Positions 46,862-59,249 of a DNA stretch of 64,000 bases are shown here, piece by piece. Origin of the DNA: Manis javanica (Eukaryota > Chordata > Mammalia > Pholidota > Manidae); assembly GCF_040802235.1 (NCBI RefSeq), contig NC_133158.1:154082401-154146400 (forward strand). The letters are read 5' to 3'. Each line of letters opens with the position of its first letter. Position 1 is the stretch's first letter. Made by a program: the position numbers and the translations under genes. Below the pieces are notes generated by a model that worked only from the letters and a program-made list of their open reading frames with translations, was not told the origin of the DNA and ran no database searches.

Positions 46862-47264
46862 ACATAAAGCCCCTCCAGGCTTTCTCAAACAAAGAATTTA
46901 CTGATTCACAAGTGGACAGATGGTCAGAAGTTCCAGGAGAGGTGAGATTCATGTCTGCTATGTGTGACAATATGGAAATACTTCAATCTGGAAGGTTTTG
47001 GCATTATTGATACTTGAATAATGTTTCAAAAAAATTCATGAAGGCACTTTTACAAAGTCCCATCAATCCTGGAATATTATAATATGAAAGTGAACAGAAC
47101 TTTGATTTTTTTCCCCCCATCTAAACTTCTTCCTTCCTAGCTTTTCCCCAAACATGAGTCATCAGGTACAGCAGAGGCACTGATGCATCAGAACAGGAAT
47201 CACACAGTCATATTATAACAGCTATTGCAGTGATTATCAGGCCTGGGCATATCCTTGATCCCTC
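46862..47264. other. RNF13: RNF13 intron, no recognised element
   Basis: No exon or repeat family recognised. The minus frame at 46758-46970 reads through MER20 and is chance. Confidence 0.5.
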
Positions 47265-47640
47265 TTTCTGTTAAAAGACTGCATTCAGTCTGTCACCAGG
47301 TCCTATAAACTTTTATCCATTAAGCATATTCTAAATCTGTCCCCTTCTCTCCATTTCTTCAGTTACTCTGGTCCAATAGCCTTGATTACTCTAAGAGCCT
47401 CTCTATTTTCCCTTCCATTCATGCCCCATGTGTTTTTTCTGCTATGTGGGTGATTTCTTTTTAAAATGTCAGTCCCATTTAAATGTGTACCCATTTTACT
47501 TAGAATAAAATCTGAGCTTACTACCTTCACAGCTGTATATGATCTGACCCCTGCTTCCCTCTCCCATCTCAGCTCACACCTCTGTCTACCCCCTTTCACT
47601 CAGGCTTCAGTCATGCTAGCCTTCTTTCAGTCTTGAACAA
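47265..47640 (+). mobile_element. L2 LINE fragment
   Basis: 'ttacttagaataaaatctga' then 'gctgtatatgatctgacccc' and 'cttcagtcatgctagccttc' are L2 ORF2 3' blocks in sense. Confidence 0.8.
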
Positions 47641-49544
47641 ACTAATATGAAATTAGGTGTGGACCTGCATTTAGCCATGTTAGGACAAAAACATTTAGAC
47701 ATAAAGTTAGATACAGGGAGAGGAATCACCATTTCTAGAGATGACTCAAAAATGAGCTAGTTTGAAATAATCTATAGTCATACTGCATACAAATTGCAGT
47801 TTGTTTGATTTTATAACAAACTAGTTCAGGGCATAAGTCAACCAGAATAAATTTCCTCAAAGTAAAAGATAAAAAACAGTGAACATTCAGTGCTAAACAC
47901 ATGCAGGTTTCATGAGACGTAATGAATTAACATGTATGTTTTAAATAATTTACCCAGGGAGGATGTAGCATTGGATTCATGAGCTTCAAAGCAAAAATTT
48001 GTTCTTGTACAGAAAGTGACCTGTCACTTACTCCCTACTTTACTCATAAAGAAAACAATGGCAGCTCTTCATAGCACTAAAAAAATCTATCTTCTGTTCT
48101 CCCCTCTTCTATAGAGTTCTGAAGAAATCTGAACAAAAGATAGTAGATAAAATATTTTTAAAGCCAAATTTACTTGAGAATTCTTCCTGATTACTTTTAA
48201 GCCCTAAGGGAAGGAACTAATATTTACTTTTAAAGTTAAAGGCAGTTAAATGTAGTTATAAAAACTAAGCATGTCTTGACAAATTAATTATAAAAATTAA
48301 GTATTGATTCATTATTATGCAATCTGATACAATATGATATATTGCTTTTGTCCAATGTCTGAAGTAAAATCTTTCTCCTCCTTTATGTATTATCTTGAAA
48401 AATCTCAATGATTCAAGCTATAAAAAAAAATGTCTGTTACCTTAAAATTTCAAATATGAAACCCATTTTTTTCATCATTTATATCTCAGGGATCTGGCTC
48501 CTTCACATATTGATGGTGTGGGGGAAATTGCTCCCACAGAGACTGCCTTCAGGGCTTAGCAGAGGGACTGTTCAGTGAAAACAAGGATTTTTTCATCTGC
48601 TGTGAAACAGGGTGTATGATAACCAGTCCTTATGGTTACAGACCTGGAGAAATACATTAACTGAATGACTCAGGAAACCACAGTTGCAATTGAAGAGCTA
48701 TTTTTGAGAATAATAATGAGTAATGAAAAATTTTATAAGGAAGTTGGCTGCTTCAGAAGAAAACAACTAAAAGGCTATTATTTCATATGTGCTAGAAATG
48801 GCTAAGTCACTGTTGAAATCATTTTAGTATTAATCACAAACATTTCTCAAAGAGCTCCAAGGATGATCAGTAAGAAGATTTAAGGTGACCATGTCTCCAA
48901 AGTATGGTGAACACATGAGAGTGCTGACTAAACTTTAGATAATTCTAATTGTACCAGGGCCTCAAGGTCCTGGTTTCTGTGGGTTTGATTACAGGCTATG
49001 CCTATGGAAGATTTCCAAATGCTAAATTCTCTTTGGTTCATTGGCAAATATTTACAAAATACTATTGATTCCTAATATTAGGAATCCACTCAATTATAAG
49101 CCTGCAGGAGAGTTCTTATAAGACTTCTGAGGTTTGGTGCTATGACTCACTGGAGTGAAGAGTACCCACAGAAGTACCCTATACTTTCCTCCATGTTTTC
49201 AAATCATCTAGTACTTGTATCTATAATTACAAGGAAATTGCAACAATTTTTCTTCTTTCTAACATATATGTACACTTTGTCAAAACCACTAGAGTACACT
49301 AGAACATGCATAATAATAAATATAAGTCTTTCTTTCACTTTAAATGTCAATTCTCATGATAACCAAAACATTGTAACAAAAATACAACTGGTTCAAACTT
49401 ATGGTTACTGGAAAGAAATTTCAAGTGTAATCCTTATAAAATTACATGTTTTTGTGCTGCTTCATGATTTTGGTGATCTTTTTCATAAAAGAAATGTTCA
49501 ATGACTGAATTTTGGCAACACTAAAATTTATGATTTTTACTTAA
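47641..49544. other. RNF13: RNF13 intron, nothing specific
   Basis: AT-rich intronic sequence. The 120-codon frame at 49142-49504 has no recognisable domain and I treat it as chance. Confidence 0.45.
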
Positions 49545-49735
49545 GGGGTAAGCATTTTTCATACATTGATTTAAATCCTCTCACCCACCTAGTTAAGTAT
49601 TGTTAGTCACACTTACACATGAAGGAATCTGGGGGAGAAGTTAAGAAACTTGCACAGTCAATAAAGGGGTGATCCAGGTCCAGCATGATCTTAACGTTTA
49701 TGCCTGTGTTGTCTTCCAGTGCGTATATTTAGGAT
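49545..49735 (-). mobile_element. MIR SINE, antisense
   Basis: 'aaatcctctcacccacctag' then 'gttaagaaacttgcacagtc' and 'gatcttaacgtttatgcctg' follow the MIR reverse complement. Confidence 0.6.
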
Positions 49736-51139
49736 TTCACATTTAAACAATCCCCTTTGATTCATAGTATAGAAAGGGTAAGAGGTGAAGAAATACTCTG
49801 AAGCTGCCACTTACTAGAAATTAAAATGTTTCCAATTCATAAGTGAGAGCACTCCCTTTTTCTTCAGATTGCCACACATGGAAAAGGAATGAAAGTAGTT
49901 TTTTAGCCTTATCTCCTATGGTTTCATATTGTTACATGTATTCTACAGCCTTAATTAAAGTTAAACGTTCCTTATATATTTTGATGATGAAATGAGAGTG
50001 TATGTCCAATCAGGAAACAACCAAATGATTCCACTGAAGGGAAGAGCATTATGTTGGTAACTTTTTTTTTTTGAAATGTTAGCAAATTATTTCTAAGATA
50101 CTAAGATACTATTTCTATTGATACTAAGAATAAAATGATTGCTTTAAAGGCCATAAATAAATCCATTTAACAAACTTAAAATCCAAGTCAAAGCATTTAT
50201 ACTAGCTTTGGCCAAATTCTGTTTTGGTTAATTTTTTTTTTAACCCAACTTTTCTCTATATTCTAAACAGCCATTCTATAATACTCTTTATTGATTCTAA
50301 CTTGGTTGCATTATGCAGGTAAACTACAATTGGACCCAAGATCTTTCCGAATAGAGGAGCAAGGAGAGTCCAAGAGTTGAAAGTATCCTGAGGTGAAAAA
50401 ATTAAAGGTGGATTTTAGAATGGTAAATATTGTGCCATAATTCAAGTATTCAAAAAGCATTTTCTTGTATTAAGCACTAAAGATGTTGTTATTCTTTCTT
50501 CATTATTCCTTTTCAGGCCTTTAGGAAATCAGATGTACAACACCCTTCCAGAACTGATGTCAACAAATTTATGTCCTCAAATACTTGTAATGTTCTACTT
50601 ATTTTTCTTTTCCCTCACATAAAGGAATTAAAACAAAATATCTGAGCAGCCTCAGGGTACATTTGGGGTTTAAAGTAGAGGTATCAGGCCTTCATTATTT
50701 TTGCATGAAACTAATTACTTCTGGATGACTTCTGCCTGTTGACTAGATTGGGCTAATATTTATTACAATTCTCAATGTAGCAGAAGTAACTATAAAAGAC
50801 AAAAAATTTCCTTCTAAAAAGGAACACAAATTGGTAAGAAAACACTAAGAACCAGGAGAAACGTGAACAAAGGAAAAGTTACGAGAGCAGAACTTATAAA
50901 TAGGTAATTTGTTAATACAGACTATGATGAAATGAGCATTCTCATATATTTCTGGTAGAAACTTTGGGAAATTAGTCTATCTCAAAATGTTCTTTCTCTT
51001 TGACACAGTGAGTTGAGGAGGAAGGTAAGTGCATGTGTGTGGGGGGAGAAGACGAGAAGGAGAATGCGAAGAATTAAAGCCGGAAGGCAATTTATTTTAT
51101 CTTGAAATGGCAGTGACTGAAGAGGAAAGATAGGGTAGG
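49736..51139. other. RNF13: RNF13 intron, nothing specific
   Basis: AT-rich, with short poly(T) runs near 50063 and 50231. No exon or repeat family is recognised. Confidence 0.45.
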
Positions 51140-51300
51140 TGGTATTTACAAGTGTAGTGTTTCGAGTCAAGAATCTGAATTGCAGCCCTGCCACTTACCT
51201 TCACTTAGCTATGCACCTTCTCAGGTTGTTGTTTATTTGACCTTTCTGAGCCTCACTGTATCTATTAGATAGTTGTGACAATACTTTTCTTAATTGTGCT
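51140..51300 (+). mobile_element. MIR SINE
   Basis: 'gaatctgaattgcagccctg' then 'ccacttaccttcacttagct' and 'ctttctgagcctcactgtat' match MIR in sense. Confidence 0.8.
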
Positions 51301-51467
51301 TCTCTGAGACAAAATGTGATCATGTATAAAAAGTACATACATGGTTTGCTTTTATACTACTTAATAGGTGTGTTATATGCTTACAAGATCTAAAAAGGAA
51401 AATTAAACAAATTTTTATTGGGTGCAATGCCCATCCCAATCTCCATGAACTCATTTCATATAAATTA

Positions 51468-51492
51468 CACTAACTTCAGTTTGAAGTTAGTG
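51468..51492. repeat. Perfect 11-bp inverted repeat, 3-base loop
   Basis: cactaacttca, then gtt, then tgaagttagtg. Short hairpin in RNF13 intron; no surrounding element is recognised. Confidence 0.85.
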
Positions 51493-52069
51493 GACCGAAG
51501 GCATGGTTCTCTATAGCAACCACAGACACAGGCAAATGATAAAGGTCGAGTGCCACAATGCAAATCAACCTACAAGACAGCTCTCAACCCCCTTTAGTCC
51601 ATCTCAAAGCTGCAGTGAAGACCCTGGGATCTCTCTTTCTGTACATGAAATAATAAAATAGTTCATCTTCAAATAGCTCAGGAATGCACTGATCTCTCAG
51701 GAGCCATAACTATGACAGTAACTCCTACCCAACTTGAAACCTCATTACTTTACGGTTTTGTGCCATTATGAAAAGTATTTCCTTAGAGGAACTGAGAAGT
51801 ATTCCCTTATTTTATTTCCTTTTTAAGAGTAAACTCAGAACCATTTTCCCTTTCAATAGTTCAACACAGAACAAATATCAACTAGCACTGGTTGGACTAA
51901 ACTCTGGTTATAAATTCTTAAGACTTTATGAGGAGATGGACTTAATGTTTAGTACCAGGTATGGAGTAGGCTCCCAATAAATGTATGCAGAATCACAAAT
52001 GTTGCAAAGCATTTGTTGCTTTCATGATGGATGGTTAATAAGGAAGCATCTGCCTCTCACGTAAAACCT

Positions 52070-52690
52070 GCCACATGGACTCTCCCTGCTTCACTGTCAA
52101 CACCTAGTCTATTCTCCATTTGCCACCATGAGGGACCCTTTTCCACAGTAATCTGAGCATGTCATTCTGCTCAAAACCCATCCAAGTTTTACCATCACAC
52201 AATGAAATCACATGTTCTTACCATGGCATGATCTGGCTCCCCACCCCTCTCTAATCTGATCTAGAACCACTCTCCCCCTAGACCACTACATTCTAACCAC
52301 AGGCTCTTTGTATTGTTCCCTGAATAAATCAAACACTCTTTTGCCTCAAGGCCTCCTATATTTGCTGTCCTTCTGCCTGCAACATTCTCCTCCCCTTCTC
52401 AGTCCCCACCCTCCACTCTTAAAGCTTTCACTTCATTTAGATCTCTGTTCAGTGTCCTTCTCAGAGAGGTCTTCCCTGTTTTATTTAAAATAGCAATCCA
52501 CCTGAAACATGAAACAATGTGTAACTATTGCTAAAGACCAATTATAGTTTGAACAACATGTGCAGCTTATTTGCCATATTTCCACTGGATTGGAAAATCC
52601 TTGAGAGTATCATATTTCCTCAAAGTTTTCTAAAATTACTAATATAATAACACATACATTGGTATTTATTTGACAAATAAGTGCCTACTA
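52070..52690 (+). mobile_element. L2 LINE, ORF2 3' part and 3' UTR
   Basis: 'gtaatctgagcatgtcattc', 'gcatgatctggctccccacc', 'aaagctttcacttcatttag' and 'agagaggtcttccctgtttt' are L2 blocks in order. Confidence 0.85.
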
Positions 52691-54084
52691 GGCACCACAA
52701 GCTGTACTAAAGCAGAACTTAAAGGAAGACTTGGGACTCCAAGGTAAACAAAACAGAAAGGAATTAAAAAGCCAAAGAAACTACACAGAGGTATGTGGGT
52801 AGCACAGAAGTAGCTCATCATGCTAGAATGTAAGATGAAAGGAAGAGAACAGAGATGAGGCTTGGGGGTGCAATAAGCAGGGGTCAGACCATAAGGTCCC
52901 ACGTCATGCTAAAGTGTAAGTTTGGTTTTGTCTTTACACATAAATGATTCTCAGAATAAACCATAGAAGTTCCCTTGCTATACATAATTATGGACAGTAA
53001 GTTCTCCAACAGCAGGCTGATCAAGTATCTAATACCTGCCCTAAGTACTTCACTAAGATGTGAGGAAAAAATGCATTAGGTATTGGTCAAGTTGACTAAA
53101 TGTAGAAGGCATAAGTTTTGGACATACTAAAATTGAAGAATATATAGGTTATCCAGGCAGAGATGTCCATTAGTTAAATGAGTAGATGAGCCTGGAACTT
53201 AGGAGAAAGGTCTAGGTGGGAGATAAGTATGGAAGCCATCAGGAAATAGCTCACCAGGAAGAGGCAAGGGCTAAGGAGAGAATCTGATATAAAACACATA
53301 GATCTGTGCTTAGCACAGAAAGCTTTTAAATGTTTTCTATTATAAGTACACAGTAAACCAAAGGATAAATGGCAGCACAAGAGAATCCTATTGTACAGAA
53401 GAAGATGACTGAACATACTGATGACTGACTACAGCAGTGTTCCTGAGGCCCACAACCACCCAAGACTGAGAAACATGTCATGTACGAAGGGAATTCCCTG
53501 ATGGCAGTGAGTTGCAAATCAACATATAAATTCTATGGAAAAGTTGAGAATCTCTAGACCACAGCGTATCATTTTTTGGGGGAGGTGGGGTGGGCAGAAA
53601 TGGTAACATAGTGTTATATAAATGCTTCACTGCTTCTTTCAGAGTGTGACCAAAATGGAACAATTTAATAAACATTTGTTGAATTACTAAAGTAAGTCAC
53701 AGGATGATTAGCCTATTAAACTTGCTGATATAATACTATTTGGGGGCAAATATCTTTACATAAAAAGTCATCAAATAGGTCATGGATAAAGAAACCAAAT
53801 GAGGCAATATATGTGAAAACATTTCCCATTACAAGTACTAAACAATGTAATTTTACTGTTAGAAAAAAAACTCTGAGTAATTGAGAGGAATAACCATCCA
53901 GTAGGACACAAAGGAGAAAGGTAACAACAGCTTCAGATTTTTTTTTTTCCCCACAGGTGTTGGGACGTCCTGAATATCCAACCAAGCCTGTGAGATTTCA
54001 AAGATCTATCGCTAATATGATATTGGACTTGCTTAGTTTTTGTCTACAATAATTTGTATTTGCAAAGTCATGGTTTTGCATTTT
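52691..54084. other. RNF13: RNF13 intron, nothing specific
   Basis: Weak L2/MIR-like scraps only (for example near 53645-53690). No exon recognised. Confidence 0.4.
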
Positions 54085-54235
54085 TTCCTCACATCTTAGT
54101 GAAGTACTTAAGGCAGGTATTAGAGAGGTAGGTTAAGTAGTGTGCTCAAGGTTACATATCTAATCACTAAACTGAGCCAGATCTTTTGGATCCAAATCCT
54201 GTATTATTTTCACTGCACCATTCTGCTGACCTTGT
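54085..54235 (-). mobile_element. MIR SINE, antisense
   Basis: 'gttaagtagtgtgctcaagg' then 'ttacatatctaatcactaaa' and 'ggatccaaatcctgtattat' follow the MIR reverse complement. Confidence 0.75.
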
Positions 54236-54544
54236 CAAAATTAACTGCTAACTTCCTCATTAATGTGAAGTGCATAAAAACTACTTAAATTATGTACATT
54301 CCCACACCCCTCCAATAATACAGCTTTTATAAAAACTGATGGTTTATTTGTGACAGAAGGAAACCTAGGGACCAACTATAGAAAAGGAAATGACTTGTGA
54401 TTCCAGTGGAGTTTTGGAGCTCTCAATATTAAAATGGAATGATTCCTACAGGGAGAAAAGGTAATATAATTAACATTCCTCACTGACTAATACTGGATTT
54501 CCCTTTGGACATAAGATCCAGTGAGAGTAGGTAGTTTCTTAACT

Positions 54545-54930
54545 CCTTATTTTTTCTAAGTAGAGAAATTTTCAAACATACACAAAAGTATAATGAGGTA
54601 CCATTTTACTATCTCATGTACCATTACTGAGTTTCACCAATTTTTAATCTACTATATTTGTTAAAACTACCTTCCTCTATTTTTTCTTGAAGTATTTTAA
54701 AGCAAATATGGAGACATGCCATTTTGTCAATACACATTTTAGTGTAGATATCTAAAAGACAAGGACTTTTTAAAACTAATCACAATACTATAATCACACC
54801 TAACAAAATAAAATTATACCTTAATATTCAATACCTAAGATACATTCAGATTTCCTCAGCTGTCATAGAACCATCTTTTTTACACATGATTTATTCAAAC
54901 TAGGATACAAGCAGAGTCCAAACACTGCTA
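54545..54930 (-). mobile_element. L1ME-like 3' end, antisense
   Basis: 'tgaagtattttaaagcaaat' then 'atcacacctaacaaaataaa' and 'tttattcaaactaggataca' are antisense L1ME 3'-end blocks. Confidence 0.75.
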
Positions 54931-56340
54931 TATTAATCATTCTATGTTCAGACCAGAAATTTTATGGTTCAGTGGCATCTTATGCAAAATAGGAAAAAAG
55001 GAGAACTTCCTCAAGGTACTATACTGCCCTCTGTCAAAAAATAATTGTTTTTTCAAATATAAAAATATGAATGATAACCTCCTGGACTTGTGCAGTATAC
55101 AATCATGTACAATTGTATGTTGCAGCCTGGATTCTAAATTGTTGGTGAGGTAACTTTCCACAAGTAATAAAAAGTGGGTTGGATTTCTTTTTGCTAAACT
55201 GGATAACTTCAGTCCTTAAATTCAAAAGGCATAAAGAACAGCAGTTTTCAACACTCATTACCCTTTTATAGTGATGAACCTGACAGGCTTTTCATACTCT
55301 CAGACTGTGTAGATCCAAGCATCTGGACCAAGAAAAAAAATTCAATTATAAGGTTTTTGGCAAAGGAATAACTTTTGGTCTCTAATCCTATCCTATGTTC
55401 ATGTGGAAACCATTTTAGTTTTATCCTTTTTATAATTACGGTAAAGTTTTTTATTTTCACAGATAATAACTATCTAAGTGCATTTAGACTGCCACTTCTA
55501 AGAGGAAATTCCTCCACTCAGTAATTGGTTCTAAATTTCTCATAATTTGGCTTACAATGGAATAATCATAGGTTTGCTGAGAACAGTTTTGTACTGTCAA
55601 ATCATTTGTGCAAATTAAAAACTATTTACTGTCAATGGATCAATAAAACGGGGCATATGAGCAAAGGTTTTGCAACTCTGAAGCTGCTGATAAGTTTAAT
55701 ATTTTTAGAGCCAGGGTAACTGAATGGTTTGAGCTTTAGCTATAATTTGGGGGCAATTAGTAAATACTTGAATTTCTCCAAAAGTTAACTGCCATGCTAA
55801 GTATGAATGTTTCTTAGAAATTAAAAATACTGCAACTTACGCAAAGAAAAATATCTTCAAGATGTAGGCTAATAACAAATTTTAAAATGTGAGGCCTATC
55901 TCATTTTATATATTAAGAATTCAAAAAAATGCATTAAGTCAAAATGTTTCCTAAATAATCTCCAATATGCTAATATTTAAAGGAACCCAGTATGAGATCT
56001 CATGGTAGATTTTTTTGAAAACTACAAATAGGACAGTTCCTTTTTTATTTATATTCACTTGCATCTCCAATGTTTAGGTAGAACAACGTGTCTATAGAGT
56101 ACAGCAAGTGCCCATTATATATTTATTAAATGCATGGATAGATACTTAAATCTGGAATTTACTATGTAAGTTACCTAATGTACACCTAAGGGCAGTATTT
56201 TTGAAATGAATTTTTGGAAAACAATCTGTATAAATAATTAAATTATTTGTTGGTTCTAAATAACTAGACAAGTGGATGTGCTCAGATCTAAAACTTCCTA
56301 AGGATACTGGATTGACCTGGAAATGTATAAAGTAACAGGA
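54931..56340. other. RNF13: RNF13 intron, nothing specific
   Basis: AT-rich. The overlapping frames at 54937-55161 on both strands have no recognisable content. Confidence 0.45.
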
Positions 56341-56344
56341 ATTC

Positions 56345-56505
56345 TCATACCTTTCATAGGATGGCAAATTGGTACGAATACTTTGGAGATCATTTTGGCA
56401 TTATGTAGTAAATTTGATGATAAACACACCCTATGACTCAGTAGTTTCATTCCTAGGTAAATAAATGATCTAGAGATACAGACATATAACCAAGGTGTAG
56501 AAGGT
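56345..56505 (+). mobile_element. L1 ORF2 fragment
   Basis: 'caccctatgactcagtagtt' and 'tcattcctaggtaaataaat' resemble sense L1 ORF2 3' sequence. Short and diverged. Confidence 0.5.
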
Positions 56506-56509
56506 GAAG

Positions 56510-57734
56510 TAGTAGGACTAGAAGGGCAATGGGGAGACTTTCACTTTCTGATCTGGCATGCAAAGAGCTTGGACACTGTCACTTCTGCGCTCACAACCAA
56601 AATAAAAAAAATGCTGAACAACTGAAAATCAACAACTATTCTTAGATCTATTGAAGAACTGAGATCACAGACAATACTGCTGGCCCAAAAATTAGACACA
56701 CAGATTGGTAAATACAGAGAATAATCATAAGTTCCTGGAGCAAAAAAAAAATGTGGGAACTAGCACCAGCATAGAAAAACAAGCTGTAACTGCTACATTA
56801 CTAGAGGCTCAGTGTAGACAAGTCTGAAAGTTAAAAACTCTAGGGGCAGTTTTCTGGTCTAGCATATAAAGATCTTAGAAGTCAATACTCTGTCCTAACA
56901 AGTGAAAAGCTGAGCAAACTGAAAAATCAATTCTTAGATCCATCAGAGAAATGAACTCACAGGCCAAACTGCATCTTCTCAAATTGATGATAGAGACAGG
57001 TAGACCACTTATCAGAGGAGAAACCCCCTCAGCAGAAACTTCCATGGTACAGTCCTGAGGCAGAAAATCCTGAACTATAATTGAATTGCCAGAGGCTCAG
57101 TTTGTACAAGTCACAGTTTAAAACTCCAGGAGAACCTGAACATTTTTGTGGGTTTTATCTTATGGAGTCTGCTAGTTTCTCAGTGAATATTGGAGGAAAA
57201 AAAAATCCCTGTTGGCTTCTGGCAGGGGAGAGAAAAGTAGCTATTTTGAAATGTGCCAGAGTATTCTGTTCTTAACAAGCCTGCCCTCAGGAAAAACTAA
57301 CCATTCTGTAACCTGCTTGGATTTTTATCAGGGAATAACCAACATGGGATACGGGAAATACCCACCTCCTACTAACTCTAGCTGTCTATGTGAAAGAAGG
57401 GAAATACCCGGCTCCAAACTCTCCAGCCATTAGGTCTCATCAAAGGCTGGGAAAAAACTGTATACACTTGTAAAATTCACAGCCCAAAGCCCAAGGCTCA
57501 CTAAAAGACTGACACATAATCACAGAACTACAGAATGCTTCCTGTCTCCCCACACCTTATCACATCACCTTTCCTCTCACTGAGAACATTATGTCTGGCC
57601 TTCAACAAAAAATTAAAGGGATACTAAGCGGCAAAAATGTAGGTTAAAGAGACAGCAAGCATCAGAACCAAACTCAGATATGGCAGGGATGCTGAAATTA
57701 TCAGACCATGTATTTAAAACAACTGTGATTGCAC
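56510..57734 (+). mobile_element. Old L1 5' UTR with tandem monomers
   Basis: Two related ~310-base blocks occur head to tail (about 56535-56848 and 56849-57130). Each has a 'tctggtctagcatataaaga'-type start, an 'aactgaaaatcaa-attcttagatc' centre and a 'gaggctcag ... acaagtc' end. This is an L1M-type 5' UTR. The element resumes at 58486 after the younger L1 insertion. Confidence 0.65.
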
Positions 57735-58485
57735 CAGTCTGTATGGCTAGTATCAAAAAGACAAGAAATAACAATTGCTGGAAAAGATATGGAGAAAAAG
57801 GAACCCTCCTGTATTGTTAGTGGGAAGAGTATAGAGGTTCCTCAAAAAATTAAAGAGCAATACCATATGACCTAGAAATTCTACTTCTGGGTATTTATCT
57901 GAAGAAAACAAAGTCACTAATTCAAAAAGATATGTGTACTCCTATGTTTATTGTAGCCTTATTTACAATAGCCAAGGTATGGAACCAACCTAAGTGCCCA
58001 GCAGATAATTGGATAAAGATGTGGTTACATATACACAATGGAGTATTAGCCATAAAGAAGAGTGAAATGTTGCCATATGCAACAATGTGGATGGACCTAT
58101 AGAGTATTATGAGAAGTGAAATAACTCAGAGAATGACAAATACATATGATTTCGCTTATATGTGAAATCTAAAAAACAAAAAATAACAGATACAGATAAA
58201 TACAGAAAACAAACTGGTGGTTGCCACAGAGGAGGAGTGGGAGGACAGGCGAAAGGGATAAAGAGGTACAAATTTCCAATTACAAAAAAAAATGAGTCAC
58301 AGGGATGAAGAGTATAGCATAAGGAATACAGTCAATAATAGTATTTTTGTATGGCTTCAGAAGGTAACTACACTTATTATGGTGAGCATTTTGTAATGTA
58401 TACTGTTGAATCACTATGTTTGTACACCCAAAACCAATATAATAATGTATATCAACTATGCTTCTGTAAAAAAATAAGTAAATAC
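57735..58485 (+). mobile_element. 5'-truncated L1, ORF2 end and 3' UTR, nested
   Basis: 'gaccatatgacctag'-type ORF2 blocks, 'ttatttacaatagccaaggt', 'tgtggatggacctatagagt', 'aactggtggttgccacagag' and the 3' end 'tatatcaactatgcttctgt' followed by an A-rich tail. It splits the older L1 between 57734 and 58486. Confidence 0.85.
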
Positions 58486-59245
58486 CTCGATAACATGCTA
58501 AGGGTCTAACAGATAAAGTAGACATCATGCAGGAACAGATGGATAATGTAAGCAGAGAGATGAAAATTCTAAAAAGAATTAAGAAATGCTAGATATCAAA
58601 AACACTAACAAATGAAGAATTAATTTGATAGGCTCATTAGCATATTGGACACAGCTGAGTAGAGAATCTCTGAGCTTGAGAATTTGTCAATAGGAATTTT
58701 CCAAAATGAAAAACAAAACAAAATGCAAGGACTGGAGGAAAAAAACAGAACATAATACCCACGAACTGTAGGGGAACCAGAAAAAAAGGAATAACATATG
58801 CATTATGGTAATACCAGAGGGAGAAGGAGAAAAGAGCAAAAACAGTATTTGATTAATAATAAAACAGATTTTTTTATTAAAAAATTAAATTATATAAATT
58901 TAATAATTAATTAATAATAAAAACAGATAATGATTAATAATTCCCCCATGTTAGTGTAAGACAGCAAACTAAAAATCCAGGAAGATCAGAAAACAAGCTG
59001 GGAAAATGCCAAAAAACACTATGCCTAGGCATATCATATTCAAAATGCAGAAAATCAAAGACAAAAAATAATCTTGTAAGAAGCTAGAGGAAAAAACACC
59101 CTACCTATCCAGGAACAATGAAAAGAATTAACCTGACTCCTCAAAAACCATAAAAGCAAGAAGAGAGTGGAGTGATATAATTAGTATTGAGGGAACAAAA
59201 AACCACCAATGTAAAATTCCATACCCTGCAAAATTATCCATCAAA
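58486..59245 (+). mobile_element. Old L1, continuation after nested insertion (5' UTR/ORF1)
   Basis: 'acatgctaagggtctaacag' then 'gaacagatggataatgtaag' and 'gaatttgtcaataggaattt' continue the outer element. It contains an AT-rich low-complexity patch at 58860-58940. Confidence 0.65.
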
Positions 59246-59249
59246 AGTG

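Noticed and set aside
49142..49504. 120-codon plus-strand frame in RNF13 intron
   Set aside because: No recognisable domain and AT-rich composition. Nothing supports coding.
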